Of a stretch of 63,121 nucleotides of DNA, positions 53,512 through 61,881 are shown piece after piece. Location: contig CAJUQO010000011.1 in the NCBI GenBank assembly GCA_910588295.1, positions 1-63,121 of the forward strand, in the 5' to 3' direction. Below the pieces are notes generated by a model, which was not told the origin of the DNA, made no database searches, and saw nothing but the letters and a program-made list of their open reading frames with translations. Position numbers and translations under genes: made by a program. The first letter of the stretch is position 1. Each line of letters begins with the position of its first letter. Source of the stretch: an uncultured Lachnospiraceae bacterium. GTDB lineage: Bacteria > Bacillota > Clostridia > Lachnospirales > Lachnospiraceae.

Positions 53512-55010
53512 TCCTTTTCCTCCTCCCCGGGAATCGTGATCAATACCTCCGTTCCCCGGTCTTTCCCCTCACTGAAGATCTCCAGCTTTGCCCGATCATG
53601 GAAATACAGCCGCAGCCGTTCCATCACATTATGCATACCCACGCCGTTGGAGCTGGAACCGGGCTTCGCCTCTCCCACCTCTCCGGCCAACACCTGCCGT
53701 ATCCTCTCCGGCTCCATGCCCGCGCCGTTGTCCCACACACTGATACAGATTTCTCCGCCCTGCCGGTACACGGACAGCTCAATCCTGCCCTCCCGCTCGA
53801 TATTGCGGATACCGTAATTCACCGCGTTCTCCACCAGGGGCTGGAGGATCATGCTGGGCACCCGCACCGTAAGCACCGCCTCGTCGATTTCCCGGGAAAA
53901 CAGGATCTCCCCGGAAAAGCGGACATTCAGAATATAGATATAGTTATCCACCAGACGGATCTCCTCCTCCAGGGCGGCGTCCTGATCGTTCTTGCGCACG
54001 TTATAGCGGAAAAAGGCGGCCATATTTTCCAGAAACTCCCCCGTCCGCCGGGCATCCTCCATCATAGCCAGCTGAGCGCCCGCATTCAGCGTGTTGAACA
54101 GAAAATGGGGGTTGATCTGGGCCTGCAGGTATTTGAGCTGGGCGTCCTTTAAGTGGCTCTGCATCATCAGCTCCCGCTCTTTGAGCTGGTTCTCCCGCTC
54201 CATGGTCTGCTGCAATTGGCGGATATATTCGCGGATATTCCCCACCATCTGGTTGAAGGTTCCCGTCACGATTCCCACCTCGTCCATACTCTGCACCGGA
54301 ATCTGCTCCACCTCAAAATTCCCCCTGGCCACCTCATCGGCCACGGCGGCCAGACGCTGGAGAGGCTTGGTGATGGCCCGTGTGCTTGCGACAATCAGGC
54401 TCACATTCACCAGCTGCACCAGAAGCAGGATGACCACGCTGGTCACTTCCATATTCCGCAGGGAAACCATCAGCACCTGGTAATTCTGAGAATTGTCCTT
54501 GAACTGCTCATTATTCAGGCTGTAGATAAATGTGTGTATTTCCTCATAAAGCAGCCGGGCCTCCTCGTAAAGAGAACCGTAGCGTTCCACATTGCGTCCC
54601 CGTTTCGCCTGGATAACCGCGGCGGCCAGCTCCAGATACGTCTCCGAGAGATTGCGGATATTCTTTTCTGTAAGCAGGATCTCATTGGCCGCCGCCCGGT
54701 CATTAAGCCGCTCCTGAAGCTGCCTGTACTGCTGATCGCTGCGGTAATAGGCTTCCATGGCCTCCGAACTTTTGGTGTTTAGATAGCTCTCCATGCTGTC
54801 CTGGACATAATCCAGGGCCTGGGCCAGATCGTTGAGGCTGACGTTGCTGACATACACCTCCTCCACCCGCTCGGCCATGGCATTCAGCACGGCATACATA
54901 TACAGGTTGACCGCCAGAATGGCCATCGCTGTCAGAACAAAGAAAAGGGACAGCTTCTGCTGCAAAGTCATATATTTCCATTTTTTCGCTATCAGCTTTT
55001 TCACACGCAT
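53499..55010 (-). CDS. YesM-type sensor histidine kinase
   Basis: The protein has an N-terminal membrane helix (LSLFFVLTAMAILAVNLYMYAV), an outside helical domain, a second membrane helix near residue 190, and a HAMP linker. The HisKA_7TM-like QINPHFLFNTLN motif holds the phospho-accepting His. The ATPase domain has VENAVNYGI and NGVGMHNVMERLRLYF. The ATG at 55010 is preceded by GGAGAGGGG. It is flanked by two sugar-binding proteins. The upstream one probably senses sugar and passes the signal to this kinase, as in the clostridial XylFII-LytS-YesN systems. Confidence 0.92.
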   Translation of the reverse strand: MRVKKLIAKKWKYMTLQQKLSLFFVLTAMAILAVNLYMYAVLNAMAERVEEVYVSNVSLNDLAQALDYVQDSMESYLNTKSSEAMEAYYRSDQQYRQLQERLNDRAAANEILLTEKNIRNLSETYLELAAAVIQAKRGRNVERYGSLYEEARLLYEEIHTFIYSLNNEQFKDNSQNYQVLMVSLRNMEVTSVVILLLVQLVNVSLIVASTRAITKPLQRLAAVADEVARGNFEVEQIPVQSMDEVGIVTGTFNQMVGNIREYIRQLQQTMERENQLKERELMMQSHLKDAQLKYLQAQINPHFLFNTLNAGAQLAMMEDARRTGEFLENMAAFFRYNVRKNDQDAALEEEIRLVDNYIYILNVRFSGEILFSREIDEAVLTVRVPSMILQPLVENAVNYGIRNIEREGRIELSVYRQGGEICISVWDNGAGMEPERIRQVLAGEVGEAKPGSSSNGVGMHNVMERLRLYFHDRAKLEIFSEGKDRGTEVLITIPGEEEKECTE

Positions 55011-55048
55011 ACACCCCTCTCCCACGGCTTTTGGAGGCTGTCTCCTTT

Positions 55049-56074
55049 TTATTCCGCGGATCCTTCAGCCCCTTGACGGCTTTCCAGCCGTTTTTCGGCC
55101 TCCTCCATGGTAATCAGCCGGGTATCCACGGCCATATAGCCGTTGGTATAGCCGGTCTGCCGGTATTCCTCCAAAGCCTGGACGCAGAGACGCCCCATCT
55201 GTTCCGCGTCCAGGGTGATCGTAGAATAAATAATATTTTTCGCCACCGCGTTTAAAATGGTCTCCGAATCATAATAGCCCAGGATCTGCACCTTCCCCAC
55301 CTGGTTATAATCGACGGCAGCCTGATAGGCGCAGCGGGTGTATACCTCATTGAGGCAGACCAGGATATCCGGCATCTCTCCGGGATCCAGAAAAATATCC
55401 CTGATCGATTCCTCCGCGCTGAAATTTCCCGTATTATCCACCGGCCGGGACTCCACGGCCGGGATATCCTTTCCCAGCTCCTGCTCCAGCGCTTCCCGGA
55501 TCCCCAGCATCGTCAGATTCTGGCTGGTGTCCGCCCTGCTCTCACTCACCAGCACCATCACCTTGCTCTTCTTCCCGTCCTCCGGCAGAAGCTCCAGGAT
55601 CTGCCGGCCGTACTCCTGACCGAGATTATAGTTGTTATTGCCCACAAAACAGTTCCGCAGGCTGCCGGTACTGTCCTGCAGCACCGTCACCACCGGAATC
55701 TTCTTTTCCACTGCCTCATTGATCAGCGCGATGGTTTCTTCGTCCTCATCCCCCGGCACAATGATCCCGTCCACGGAAGCCTGTATAGCCATTTTCAACA
55801 GCTCGTTGCGGCTGTAATCCACCGCCAGCCCTTCGCCAAAGCGCTCAATATATACGCCCTCCTGCCTGGCCTCAGCCAGAGCGCTCTCATATACCTTATT
55901 CCAGAAATCGCTGTCCTCGCCGTCCGTGATCATCACGTAATGCTGGTCGTAAGTCTCGTATGTTTCCTGATACCCCGTATAGACGCCCTCGCTGAACCTC
56001 CGCAGGGCCACAAACAGAACCAGCAGCAGGACGGACATCACCGCCGGCAGAATCCCCATCGCCTTTTTTCCCAT
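55049..56074 (-). CDS. Membrane-anchored sugar-binding sensor protein
   Basis: The 341-residue protein has one uncleaved N-terminal helix (MGILPAVMSVLLLVLFVALRR) without a lipobox. A periplasmic-binding fold follows: VMITDGEDSDFWNKVYESALAEA, DGIIVPGDEDEETIALINEAVEKKIPVVTV, DILVCLNEVYTRCAYQAAV. The ATG at 56074 has AAGGA nine bases upstream; the frame open to 56248 is not supported. It is the first gene of the sensor operon, and I infer it is the ligand-sensing partner of the YesM-type kinase. Confidence 0.83.
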   Translation of the reverse strand: MGKKAMGILPAVMSVLLLVLFVALRRFSEGVYTGYQETYETYDQHYVMITDGEDSDFWNKVYESALAEARQEGVYIERFGEGLAVDYSRNELLKMAIQASVDGIIVPGDEDEETIALINEAVEKKIPVVTVLQDSTGSLRNCFVGNNNYNLGQEYGRQILELLPEDGKKSKVMVLVSESRADTSQNLTMLGIREALEQELGKDIPAVESRPVDNTGNFSAEESIRDIFLDPGEMPDILVCLNEVYTRCAYQAAVDYNQVGKVQILGYYDSETILNAVAKNIIYSTITLDAEQMGRLCVQALEEYRQTGYTNGYMAVDTRLITMEEAEKRLESRQGAEGSAE

Positions 56075-56135
56075 ATATGTATTCCTTTCCGCCATAGTTC
56101 TTTTGTCCATGGGAAATACCCGTTTAACACTTAAC

Positions 56136-56164
56136 AGTATATAATAACAGGAATACTTTGTCAT
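56136..56164 (-). promoter_or_regulatory. Promoter of the sugar-sensing operon
   Basis: ATGACA, a 17-base spacer and TATACT lie on the minus strand 62 bases upstream of the first sensor gene. Confidence 0.75.
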
Positions 56165-56165
56165 C

Positions 56166-56639
56166 CCCCAAAGGCTCAGGCATGCCACAGCGCTCCCATC
56201 CCCCGGCGCCAACGGCAGCATTGCTTTTGCCAAAAACACGGTCAGCACCCTTTATACCTCGTGCGAAGCAAGGATCCGCGTCGTGTGCAGTTCTTCCAAA
56301 CACGGGAAGGTCTCATGGAAATCTTCCAACCCCAAGGTTCTGGTTTTTGTTGCGGAAGCAGGAGAAGACGGTAAGCCGCTTTACTTCTATAATACCGCAA
56401 CCGGCCAGTCGAATGCCCCGATGGTCTTTATGAACGCCAGCTTTACTTATGCGGACTTAAAAAGTATGGGATCCATGGCGCCCGGGTTTTTATATAAAGT
56501 GGATGGCGGATATCTTGGTACATTCGCTTTTATGACCCCCCGGAAGTTCTGCCCGCCTACAGAATCGAATGTTATCGATACATCCAAGGTTGTGCAGATT
56601 GATCTATCCAAATGGAATTTTTATAAGTGCTATAAATAG
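56166..56639 (+). pseudogene. C-terminal fragment of a surface protein with an Ig-like motif
   Basis: An open frame without a plausible start runs from after the stop at 56145 to 56639. It encodes NGSIAFAKNTVSTLYTS, a stretch with GKVSWKSSNPKVLVFVAE (the WKSSNPKV pattern of bacterial Ig-like Big_2 domains), and a tail ending VVQIDLSKWNFYKCYK. No ribosome site precedes the GTG at 56283. It is best read as the truncated end of a secreted or surface protein. Confidence 0.45.
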
Positions 56640-56673
56640 TCGCCACTCTCTTTTTTCTGCCCCTCAGAAAAAT

Positions 56674-56702
56674 TTGACTTCTATAACAGGACGGATTATA
56701 AT
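56674..56702 (+). promoter_or_regulatory. Promoter of the PilZ gene
   Basis: TTGACT, a 17-base spacer and TATAAT form a near-consensus promoter 72 bases upstream of the start. Confidence 0.85.
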
Positions 56703-56773
56703 GTTCTTATAAACATTGCGGATATGATGACCCGTAAAATTTATGATCCAAGCAAAGAAGAGAGGTATAGGCT

Positions 56774-57106
56774 ATGCAGGGAGAACGAAGACTGGATAAG
56801 AGAACCGAGCTGCCCTCCAGGCTCGTTATAAAGAGGCTGGATGACGATAGCAGCAAGGAAGTAACCATTGATATCACCGACCTGTCGAAATCGGGCATCG
56901 GTTTTGAATGTGAGGAAGCATTGCAGATCGGCGAGGTGTATGAGACGTACCTGACCATCTGGACCGAGGAAGTCATCCACGCCTTTCTGCGGATCGTAAG
57001 GATTGACCTGAAGGATAAAGGCTATGGCTATGGCGCCGTCTTTGTGGGGATGCCGGAGATGGATTCCTCCAGAATCGGGGTTTACCAGATTGTCAATGAC
57101 AAATAG
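56774..57106 (+). CDS. PilZ-domain protein, candidate c-di-GMP receptor
   Basis: The 110-residue protein is a single PilZ domain. The N-terminal RRLDKR supplies the RxxxR motif and DLSKSGIGF supplies the (D/N)xSxxG motif that together bind cyclic di-GMP. AGAGG precedes the ATG by eight bases. It stands alone with its own promoter and terminator, without an attached effector, so it probably acts through a protein partner. Confidence 0.88.
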   Translation: MQGERRLDKRTELPSRLVIKRLDDDSSKEVTIDITDLSKSGIGFECEEALQIGEVYETYLTIWTEEVIHAFLRIVRIDLKDKGYGYGAVFVGMPEMDSSRIGVYQIVNDK

Positions 57107-57133
57107 GGCTCACCATATACTCTGAAAATGCCT

Positions 57134-57165
57134 AAAGCCGTCGCTGAGAATAGCGGCGGCTTTTT
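57134..57165 (+). terminator. Intrinsic terminator of the PilZ gene
   Basis: AAAGCCGTCGCT and AGCGGCGGCTTTTT form a stem of eleven or more pairs with one G-U pair and a T run on the plus strand. It may also serve the convergent spmB. Confidence 0.85.
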
Positions 57166-57186
57166 GGCGAAACATCCTGAATTGAT

Positions 57187-57714
57187 TTACACAAATATCC
57201 CCGCCAGTACCACGCTGGCCGCTATCCCGGCCAGGGAAACGAGAAGGGCGCCCGGCAGGGTCCAGCGGCTTTTGCGCACTCCGGCAGCCATGTAGTAGAC
57301 GCTCATGGTATAAAACACGGTCTCCGTGCAGCACATCATCAGGGAGGCCGTAAATCCGATGGAGGAATCCGTCCCAAACTGGCTGTAGAGATCCGTCAGC
57401 AGCCCCACCGCCGCACTGGCGGAAAACAGGCGTACAAACCCCAGAGGCACCAGCTCCGCCGGGAACCCAAAGGGCTCCGTCACCCATCCAAGAATTCCGG
57501 CAAGCGCGTCCAGAAAACCCGAAGCCCGCAGGATGCCTACCGCCACCATCAGCCCCACTAGGGTGGGCAGGATCTTCACGGCCGTGCCCAGCCCCTCCTT
57601 CGCGCCGCCCACAAAAATGTCGTAGCAATTAATTTTCTGCAATACGCCGTAACCTACAATATACAAAATCAACAGAGGGATCAAAAGATCCGATATTCCG
57701 GCAATAATCTTCAA
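57187..57714 (-). CDS. spmB: Spore maturation protein B-like membrane protein
   Basis: The 175-residue protein has about four membrane segments and the nucleoside-recognition (Gate) pattern: GGAKEGLGTAVKILPTLVGLMVAVGILRASGFLDAL and SSIGFTASLMMCCTETVFYTMSVY. SpmA and SpmB are needed for core dehydration of spores. TTG at 57714 lies six bases after AGGAGG, which fixes the start. No spmA lies next to it, which is unusual because the two normally form an operon. Confidence 0.83.
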   Translation of the reverse strand: MKIIAGISDLLIPLLILYIVGYGVLQKINCYDIFVGGAKEGLGTAVKILPTLVGLMVAVGILRASGFLDALAGILGWVTEPFGFPAELVPLGFVRLFSASAAVGLLTDLYSQFGTDSSIGFTASLMMCCTETVFYTMSVYYMAAGVRKSRWTLPGALLVSLAGIAASVVLAGIFV

Positions 57715-57848
57715 GGGATACCTCCTGCCACAAAGATTTTTATATCTTATTCCCGGTGCGGAAAGCATATGACCCGGCTATATCACTTTCATCGACGGCC
57801 CGTCACATACAGCCGTCCGGCTATCCAGAACATTTAATGAAAAATATG

Positions 57849-57877
57849 TTGCAATATCCGTGAACCATAGCTATAAT
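57849..57877 (+). promoter_or_regulatory. Promoter of the Rpn-family nuclease gene
   Basis: TTGCAA, a 17-base spacer and TATAAT on the plus strand. Transcription would begin near 57885, which excludes the upstream in-frame start at 57860. Confidence 0.65.
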
Positions 57878-58000
57878 ATAAAAAGTTCCCCTTCACAGCA
57901 CTTCTACACACCTGAAACAAACAGCTACTTTTTCATATCAAAATTCACCTCTTTGCTATTGCATTTATGTGCATCAGCATCTATAATTAAGGATGATAAT

Positions 58001-58999
58001 GTGAACAAACCAATCGTTTCTTTAAAACAATGGCATCCTCCCTTTGTTAATGTCATGCGAATTACCTTATTGAAAGATGAACACAATATGGACATACAGC
58101 CGGAGTATGGCATACAGGCGCTCCCCAGCCGTATGGACATGTGCATCACACTGCACGACCCCCGTATCCCCATGCATAAAAGTATTGGGAACATTTTCAG
58201 AAAATACAATCTGGTAGAATATAAGCCTCAGGGAGAAAGCCTGACATGGGACGATTACTGCTATATGCTGGGGAACGCGTTTCTGATGAAATCCCGGGGA
58301 ATGAAAAGGCCTATGGATCTGGAAGATATCAGCATCTCGTTGATGGGCTATCATTTTCCCAGAAAGCTTTTTCAGCAATTGAAAAGCAGGCAGCGTTCTG
58401 TCCGAAAACAAGAGCCGGGAATTTATTACATAGAAGGGGAGGACTTTGCCACACAGATCATTGTATTAAACAGACTGGATCCTGAAGAATATTTATGGCT
58501 GACCAGCCTGCACTGTGGATTGAGCGTCCGGAAACAGGATCGCCTGATAAAAGAGTATCAAGCCCACAGCCAAGATAAACTTTATCGTGACGTTATGAAC
58601 TTCATCGTAACCATTAACAGAAAGGATTTTGCAAGGAGGAAAGAAATGTGTGATGTACTTATGGAAATCCTGCGCCCCCAGTTAGAAAAGCGTCTCGAAC
58701 AGGGTATACGCCAGGGTGTACAGCAGGGTATACAGCAGGGCATGCAGCGTGGCATGCAACAAGGTATACAACAAGGTATGCAACAAGGTATGCAACAAGG
58801 TATGCAACAAGGTATGCAGCAGGGCATGCAACAAGGCATACAGCAGAGTATACTGGAGATCCTGGCCGCACACGGCGAAATACCTGCGAATATCCGGAAA
58901 AGAATTTCTGATGAGACAATGCTGGAAACACTCCGGGATTGGCTGCACAAAGCTGTGAGAACCGATTCTGTGGAAGACTTTGTTTCCCAAATCAGCTGA
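58001..58999 (+). CDS. Rpn-family PD-(D/E)XK nuclease-like protein with QQG repeats
   Basis: SIGNIFRKYNLVEYKPQGESLTWDDYCYMLGNAFLMK near residue 70 has the EYK core of the PD-(D/E)XK Rpn (recombination-promoting nuclease) families common in Lachnospiraceae. The C-terminal third contains about a dozen QQGM/QQGI units, then a helical end. GTG at 58001 follows AAGGATG at good spacing; the frame open to 57860 precedes the transcription start. The biological role of these proteins is largely unknown; some promote RecA-independent DNA exchange in E. coli. The GH13 gene starts 17 bases later. Confidence 0.72.
   Translation: MNKPIVSLKQWHPPFVNVMRITLLKDEHNMDIQPEYGIQALPSRMDMCITLHDPRIPMHKSIGNIFRKYNLVEYKPQGESLTWDDYCYMLGNAFLMKSRGMKRPMDLEDISISLMGYHFPRKLFQQLKSRQRSVRKQEPGIYYIEGEDFATQIIVLNRLDPEEYLWLTSLHCGLSVRKQDRLIKEYQAHSQDKLYRDVMNFIVTINRKDFARRKEMCDVLMEILRPQLEKRLEQGIRQGVQQGIQQGMQRGMQQGIQQGMQQGMQQGMQQGMQQGMQQGIQQSILEILAAHGEIPANIRKRISDETMLETLRDWLHKAVRTDSVEDFVSQIS
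58700..58850 (+). repeat. 12-base coding minisatellite (QQG units)
   Basis: About twelve copies of a 12-base unit like GGTATGCAACAA encode xQQG repeats. The central copies are identical at the DNA level, so copy number can change by slippage while the frame stays open. Confidence 0.88.
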
Positions 59000-59016
59000 C
59001 AGGAAAGGAGAAAAAA

Positions 59017-60702
59017 ATGACTGAAAAAAATTGGTGGCAGAAAAGCGTCGTATACCAGATCTATCCCCGAAGCTTCTGTGACAGCAACGGCGACGGGATT
59101 GGCGATCTGAATGGGATCAGCTCAAAGCTCGAGTATTTAAGAGAATTGGGGATCGACGTGATCTGGCTGAGCCCCGTCTACCAGTCGCCCAATGACGACA
59201 TGGGCTACGATATCAGCGATTACCGGGCGATCATGAAAGAATTCGGCACCATGGAGGACTATGACCGGATGCTCGCAAAGGCCCACAGCCTGGGACTGAA
59301 AATCATGATGGATCTGGTGGTCAACCACACTTCCGACGAGCATCCCCTGTTTGTGGAGAGCCGGAAATCCAAGAATAATCCCCACCGGGATTTCTATATC
59401 TGGCGGGACGGAAAAGACGGCAGAGCGCCCAACAACTGGGGTTCCTCCTTCGGCGGCTCCGCCTGGGAATACGACGAAGCCACGGATCAATATTACCTTC
59501 ACCTGTTTTCGAAAAAACAGCCGGATCTGAACTGGGAAAACGACGCGGTGCGGAAATGGGTGTTTGACATGATGGCCTGGTGGTGCGACAAGGGCATCGA
59601 CGGCTTCCGCATGGACGTGATCAGTCTGATCTCCAAGGTGCCGGGATTGCCCGACGGAGCATTGGGGAAGAACGGCTACGGGAATTTTTCTCCCTACTGT
59701 GCCAACGGCCCCCGGGTGCATGAATTCCTGCAGGAGATGAACCGGGAAGTCCTGTCAAAATATGACCTGATCACCGTGGGGGAATGTTCCGGCGTCACCG
59801 TGGATGAGGCAAAAAAATACGCCGCCGCCTCGGGAAATGAGCTGAACATGGTTTTCCAGTTTGAGCACATGGATCTGGACGGCGGTGAGAGCTTCAAGTG
59901 GAACCATAAAAAGATCCGGCTCACCGAACTCAAAAAAGTCATGAGCAAGTGGCAGACAGGGCTCCGGGGGAAGGCCTGGAACAGCCTGTACTGGTGCAAC
60001 CATGACCAGCCCCGGATGCTCTCCCGCATGGGAAACGACAGCCCGGAATACCGGGAGGTATCTGCCAAGATGCTGGGCACCTGCCTCCATATGCTCCAGG
60101 GTACCCCCTACATCTACCAGGGAGAGGAACTGGGCATGACCAACTATCCCTTTACCTCCCCGGACGAGTTCCGGGATATTGAGAGCATCAACGCCTATCA
60201 GGAGCTGACCGAAAAAGGGATTTTCTCCCGCGAAGAAGCCTTCGACTATATCAGCTACAAGAGCCGGGATAACGCCCGGACGCCCATGCAGTGGGATGAC
60301 AGCCCCCAGGCCGGCTTCACTACGGGAACGCCCTGGATCTTTGTGAACCCGAATTACAGAGAAATCAATGCCAGGGAACAGATGGCCCGGAAAGATTCCG
60401 TATTCCACTACTATCAGAAGCTGATCGCCCTGCGCAGACAGCATGAGATTATCGTCTACGGGGATTACGAGCTGCTCTTGCCGGACAGCGAGGAAGTCTA
60501 CGCCTACCTGCGGACATGGGAGGGACAGACCCTGCTGGTGGTATGCAATTTCACAGACCGGGAGGCCGACTGGGATCTGCCGGAAACACTTAGCAAAAAA
60601 GAGGGACTTGTACTGATCTCCAATTATGGACGGACGGAAATATCAGACGCCCTGCCGCTTGCGCCCTATGAATGCGCGGCGGTTTTATATGAACCGCTGT
60701 AA
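59017..60702 (+). CDS. Alpha-glucosidase, GH13 (oligo-1,6-glucosidase type)
   Basis: The 561-residue enzyme starts NWWQKSVVYQIYPRSFCDSNGDGIGDL and carries the GH13 regions DLVVNHTSDEH, GFRMDVISL (nucleophile Asp), TVGECSGV (acid/base Glu) and NHDQPR. This is the GH13 subfamily 31 layout of oligo-1,6-glucosidase and related intracellular alpha-glucosidases acting on isomalto- or malto-oligosaccharides. There is no signal peptide. AAAGGAG lies six bases before the ATG. Its position beside sugar-uptake genes fits carbohydrate use. Confidence 0.93.
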   Translation: MTEKNWWQKSVVYQIYPRSFCDSNGDGIGDLNGISSKLEYLRELGIDVIWLSPVYQSPNDDMGYDISDYRAIMKEFGTMEDYDRMLAKAHSLGLKIMMDLVVNHTSDEHPLFVESRKSKNNPHRDFYIWRDGKDGRAPNNWGSSFGGSAWEYDEATDQYYLHLFSKKQPDLNWENDAVRKWVFDMMAWWCDKGIDGFRMDVISLISKVPGLPDGALGKNGYGNFSPYCANGPRVHEFLQEMNREVLSKYDLITVGECSGVTVDEAKKYAAASGNELNMVFQFEHMDLDGGESFKWNHKKIRLTELKKVMSKWQTGLRGKAWNSLYWCNHDQPRMLSRMGNDSPEYREVSAKMLGTCLHMLQGTPYIYQGEELGMTNYPFTSPDEFRDIESINAYQELTEKGIFSREEAFDYISYKSRDNARTPMQWDDSPQAGFTTGTPWIFVNPNYREINAREQMARKDSVFHYYQKLIALRRQHEIIVYGDYELLLPDSEEVYAYLRTWEGQTLLVVCNFTDREADWDLPETLSKKEGLVLISNYGRTEISDALPLAPYECAAVLYEPL

Positions 60703-60738
60703 AACCGATTTTCAAGAGATATTTTCCCATACCGTTTT

Positions 60739-60767
60739 CAGCCTCTTGCCCGAAAAGCAAGAGGCTG
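60739..60767. terminator. Hairpin between convergent alpha-glucosidase and dehydrogenase genes
   Basis: CAGCCTCTTGC and GCAAGAGGCTG form a perfect eleven-pair stem with a 7-base loop. It lies between convergent stops and can serve both, though T runs are modest. Confidence 0.6.
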
Positions 60768-60771
60768 GCAT

Positions 60772-61881
60772 TTATAATTGTATTTTACGGCAGATGTTGC
60801 CCGTTTCCTCCTGCCCGGCCTTCCATTCCGCCACATATCCCAGAATATTCCTGTAGATTCCTCCATCCTCCTCCAGTCCGCAGATATCCGTCAGGATCTG
60901 CCCCGGCGTCTTCTCCTCTTGCATCTTTCTCCATGCCGTTTCCCCGTCATACAGAATGGCTGCCGCCGCCGTCCGCTCCAGCACCGAAGCGTCCTCCCCG
61001 TATTTGTGAAGCAGCCGGATCGGGCCGATAATCCTCTCATTCCTGCCCAGCTTTCTTTGTGGATCCCGCGCATTCCTCGCCACGGTATCCACAATCGTCC
61101 GGTCACAGAATTTTGCCCGGGATAACGCGGCAAATTCCGCCTGATCGGCCTCCCCGTAGCCGAATTCCCGGCACAACACCCGGTTCGTCGCCGCGTAATT
61201 CCGATCCAGAAGCGCCAGGATCTCCCCGTCATTGGCCGCCTGGGCATAATCGGAGTAGCCCTTTACCCACCCCAGATAAGCGATCACGCAGCTCGCCGCA
61301 TTATAGGTAAACAGCTTCCTTGTCAGAAAATCCGGGAAATTCGGGATCGGCCGGATCGTTTTTATCCCGGGCACATAACCGGCCAGCAGATCGGCATCAC
61401 ACTGTAAATACGGATAATTTTCCGAATAGATATCAAGCCCCCCGTCCTCCACCGTCGTACAAAAGACCGTCGCCTCACTGACCACTGCATGGTCTCTGCC
61501 GATGGCCTCCTTAAGCGCCGCCGAAGGGCGAACGGCGTTCTCGCAGGCAATGATCGGGTACTGCCGTTCCTCCCTCATACGTTTCGCAAGCTCTTTGCCC
61601 ACTGCGGGAAGATTCTGCCCTCCCACAGACACCAGAATCAGCTCCGCATTTTCCAGGGCCAAAGACGCATCCTCCCATGTGCAGGCCCGGTAACCGTCCA
61701 CCGTACAGGCTTCCCTCACCTCTCCAAAAAACCGGATCTGATATCTTTTTTCCGCATTTAATCTCTCAACCAGCTTTGCATCCGCGTCAATAAAGCAGAT
61801 TTCTTCCCGCTCCTCCCGGAGTAATCTCGCAAGGAATCCCCGTCCCGTCTTTCCCGCACCGATAATGATCGTCTTACCCAT
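60772..61881 (-). CDS. Mannitol-dehydrogenase family protein, MtlD-like paralogue
   Basis: The N-terminus KTIIIGAGKTGRGFLARLL is the NAD-binding Rossmann loop. KLFTYNAASCVIAYLG and DRTIVDTVARNARDPQRKLGRNERIIGP contain the conserved Lys-Asn-His-type catalytic region of polyol-phosphate dehydrogenases. It overlaps the mtlD-like gene upstream by eight bases and is a shorter, divergent paralogue. It probably oxidises another sugar-alcohol phosphate or works on a related substrate. The precise substrate is unknown. Confidence 0.82.
   Translation of the reverse strand: MGKTIIIGAGKTGRGFLARLLREEREEICFIDADAKLVERLNAEKRYQIRFFGEVREACTVDGYRACTWEDASLALENAELILVSVGGQNLPAVGKELAKRMREERQYPIIACENAVRPSAALKEAIGRDHAVVSEATVFCTTVEDGGLDIYSENYPYLQCDADLLAGYVPGIKTIRPIPNFPDFLTRKLFTYNAASCVIAYLGWVKGYSDYAQAANDGEILALLDRNYAATNRVLCREFGYGEADQAEFAALSRAKFCDRTIVDTVARNARDPQRKLGRNERIIGPIRLLHKYGEDASVLERTAAAAILYDGETAWRKMQEEKTPGQILTDICGLEEDGGIYRNILGYVAEWKAGQEETGNICRKIQL

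Noticed and set aside
58582..58990. Cysteine-, leucine- or alanine-rich frames on the minus strand
   Set aside because: They are antisense readings of the 12-base QQG repeat.
58001..58999. Transposase annotation
   Set aside because: Rpn proteins are sometimes labelled transposase, but there are no terminal inverted repeats, target duplications or DDE motif here.
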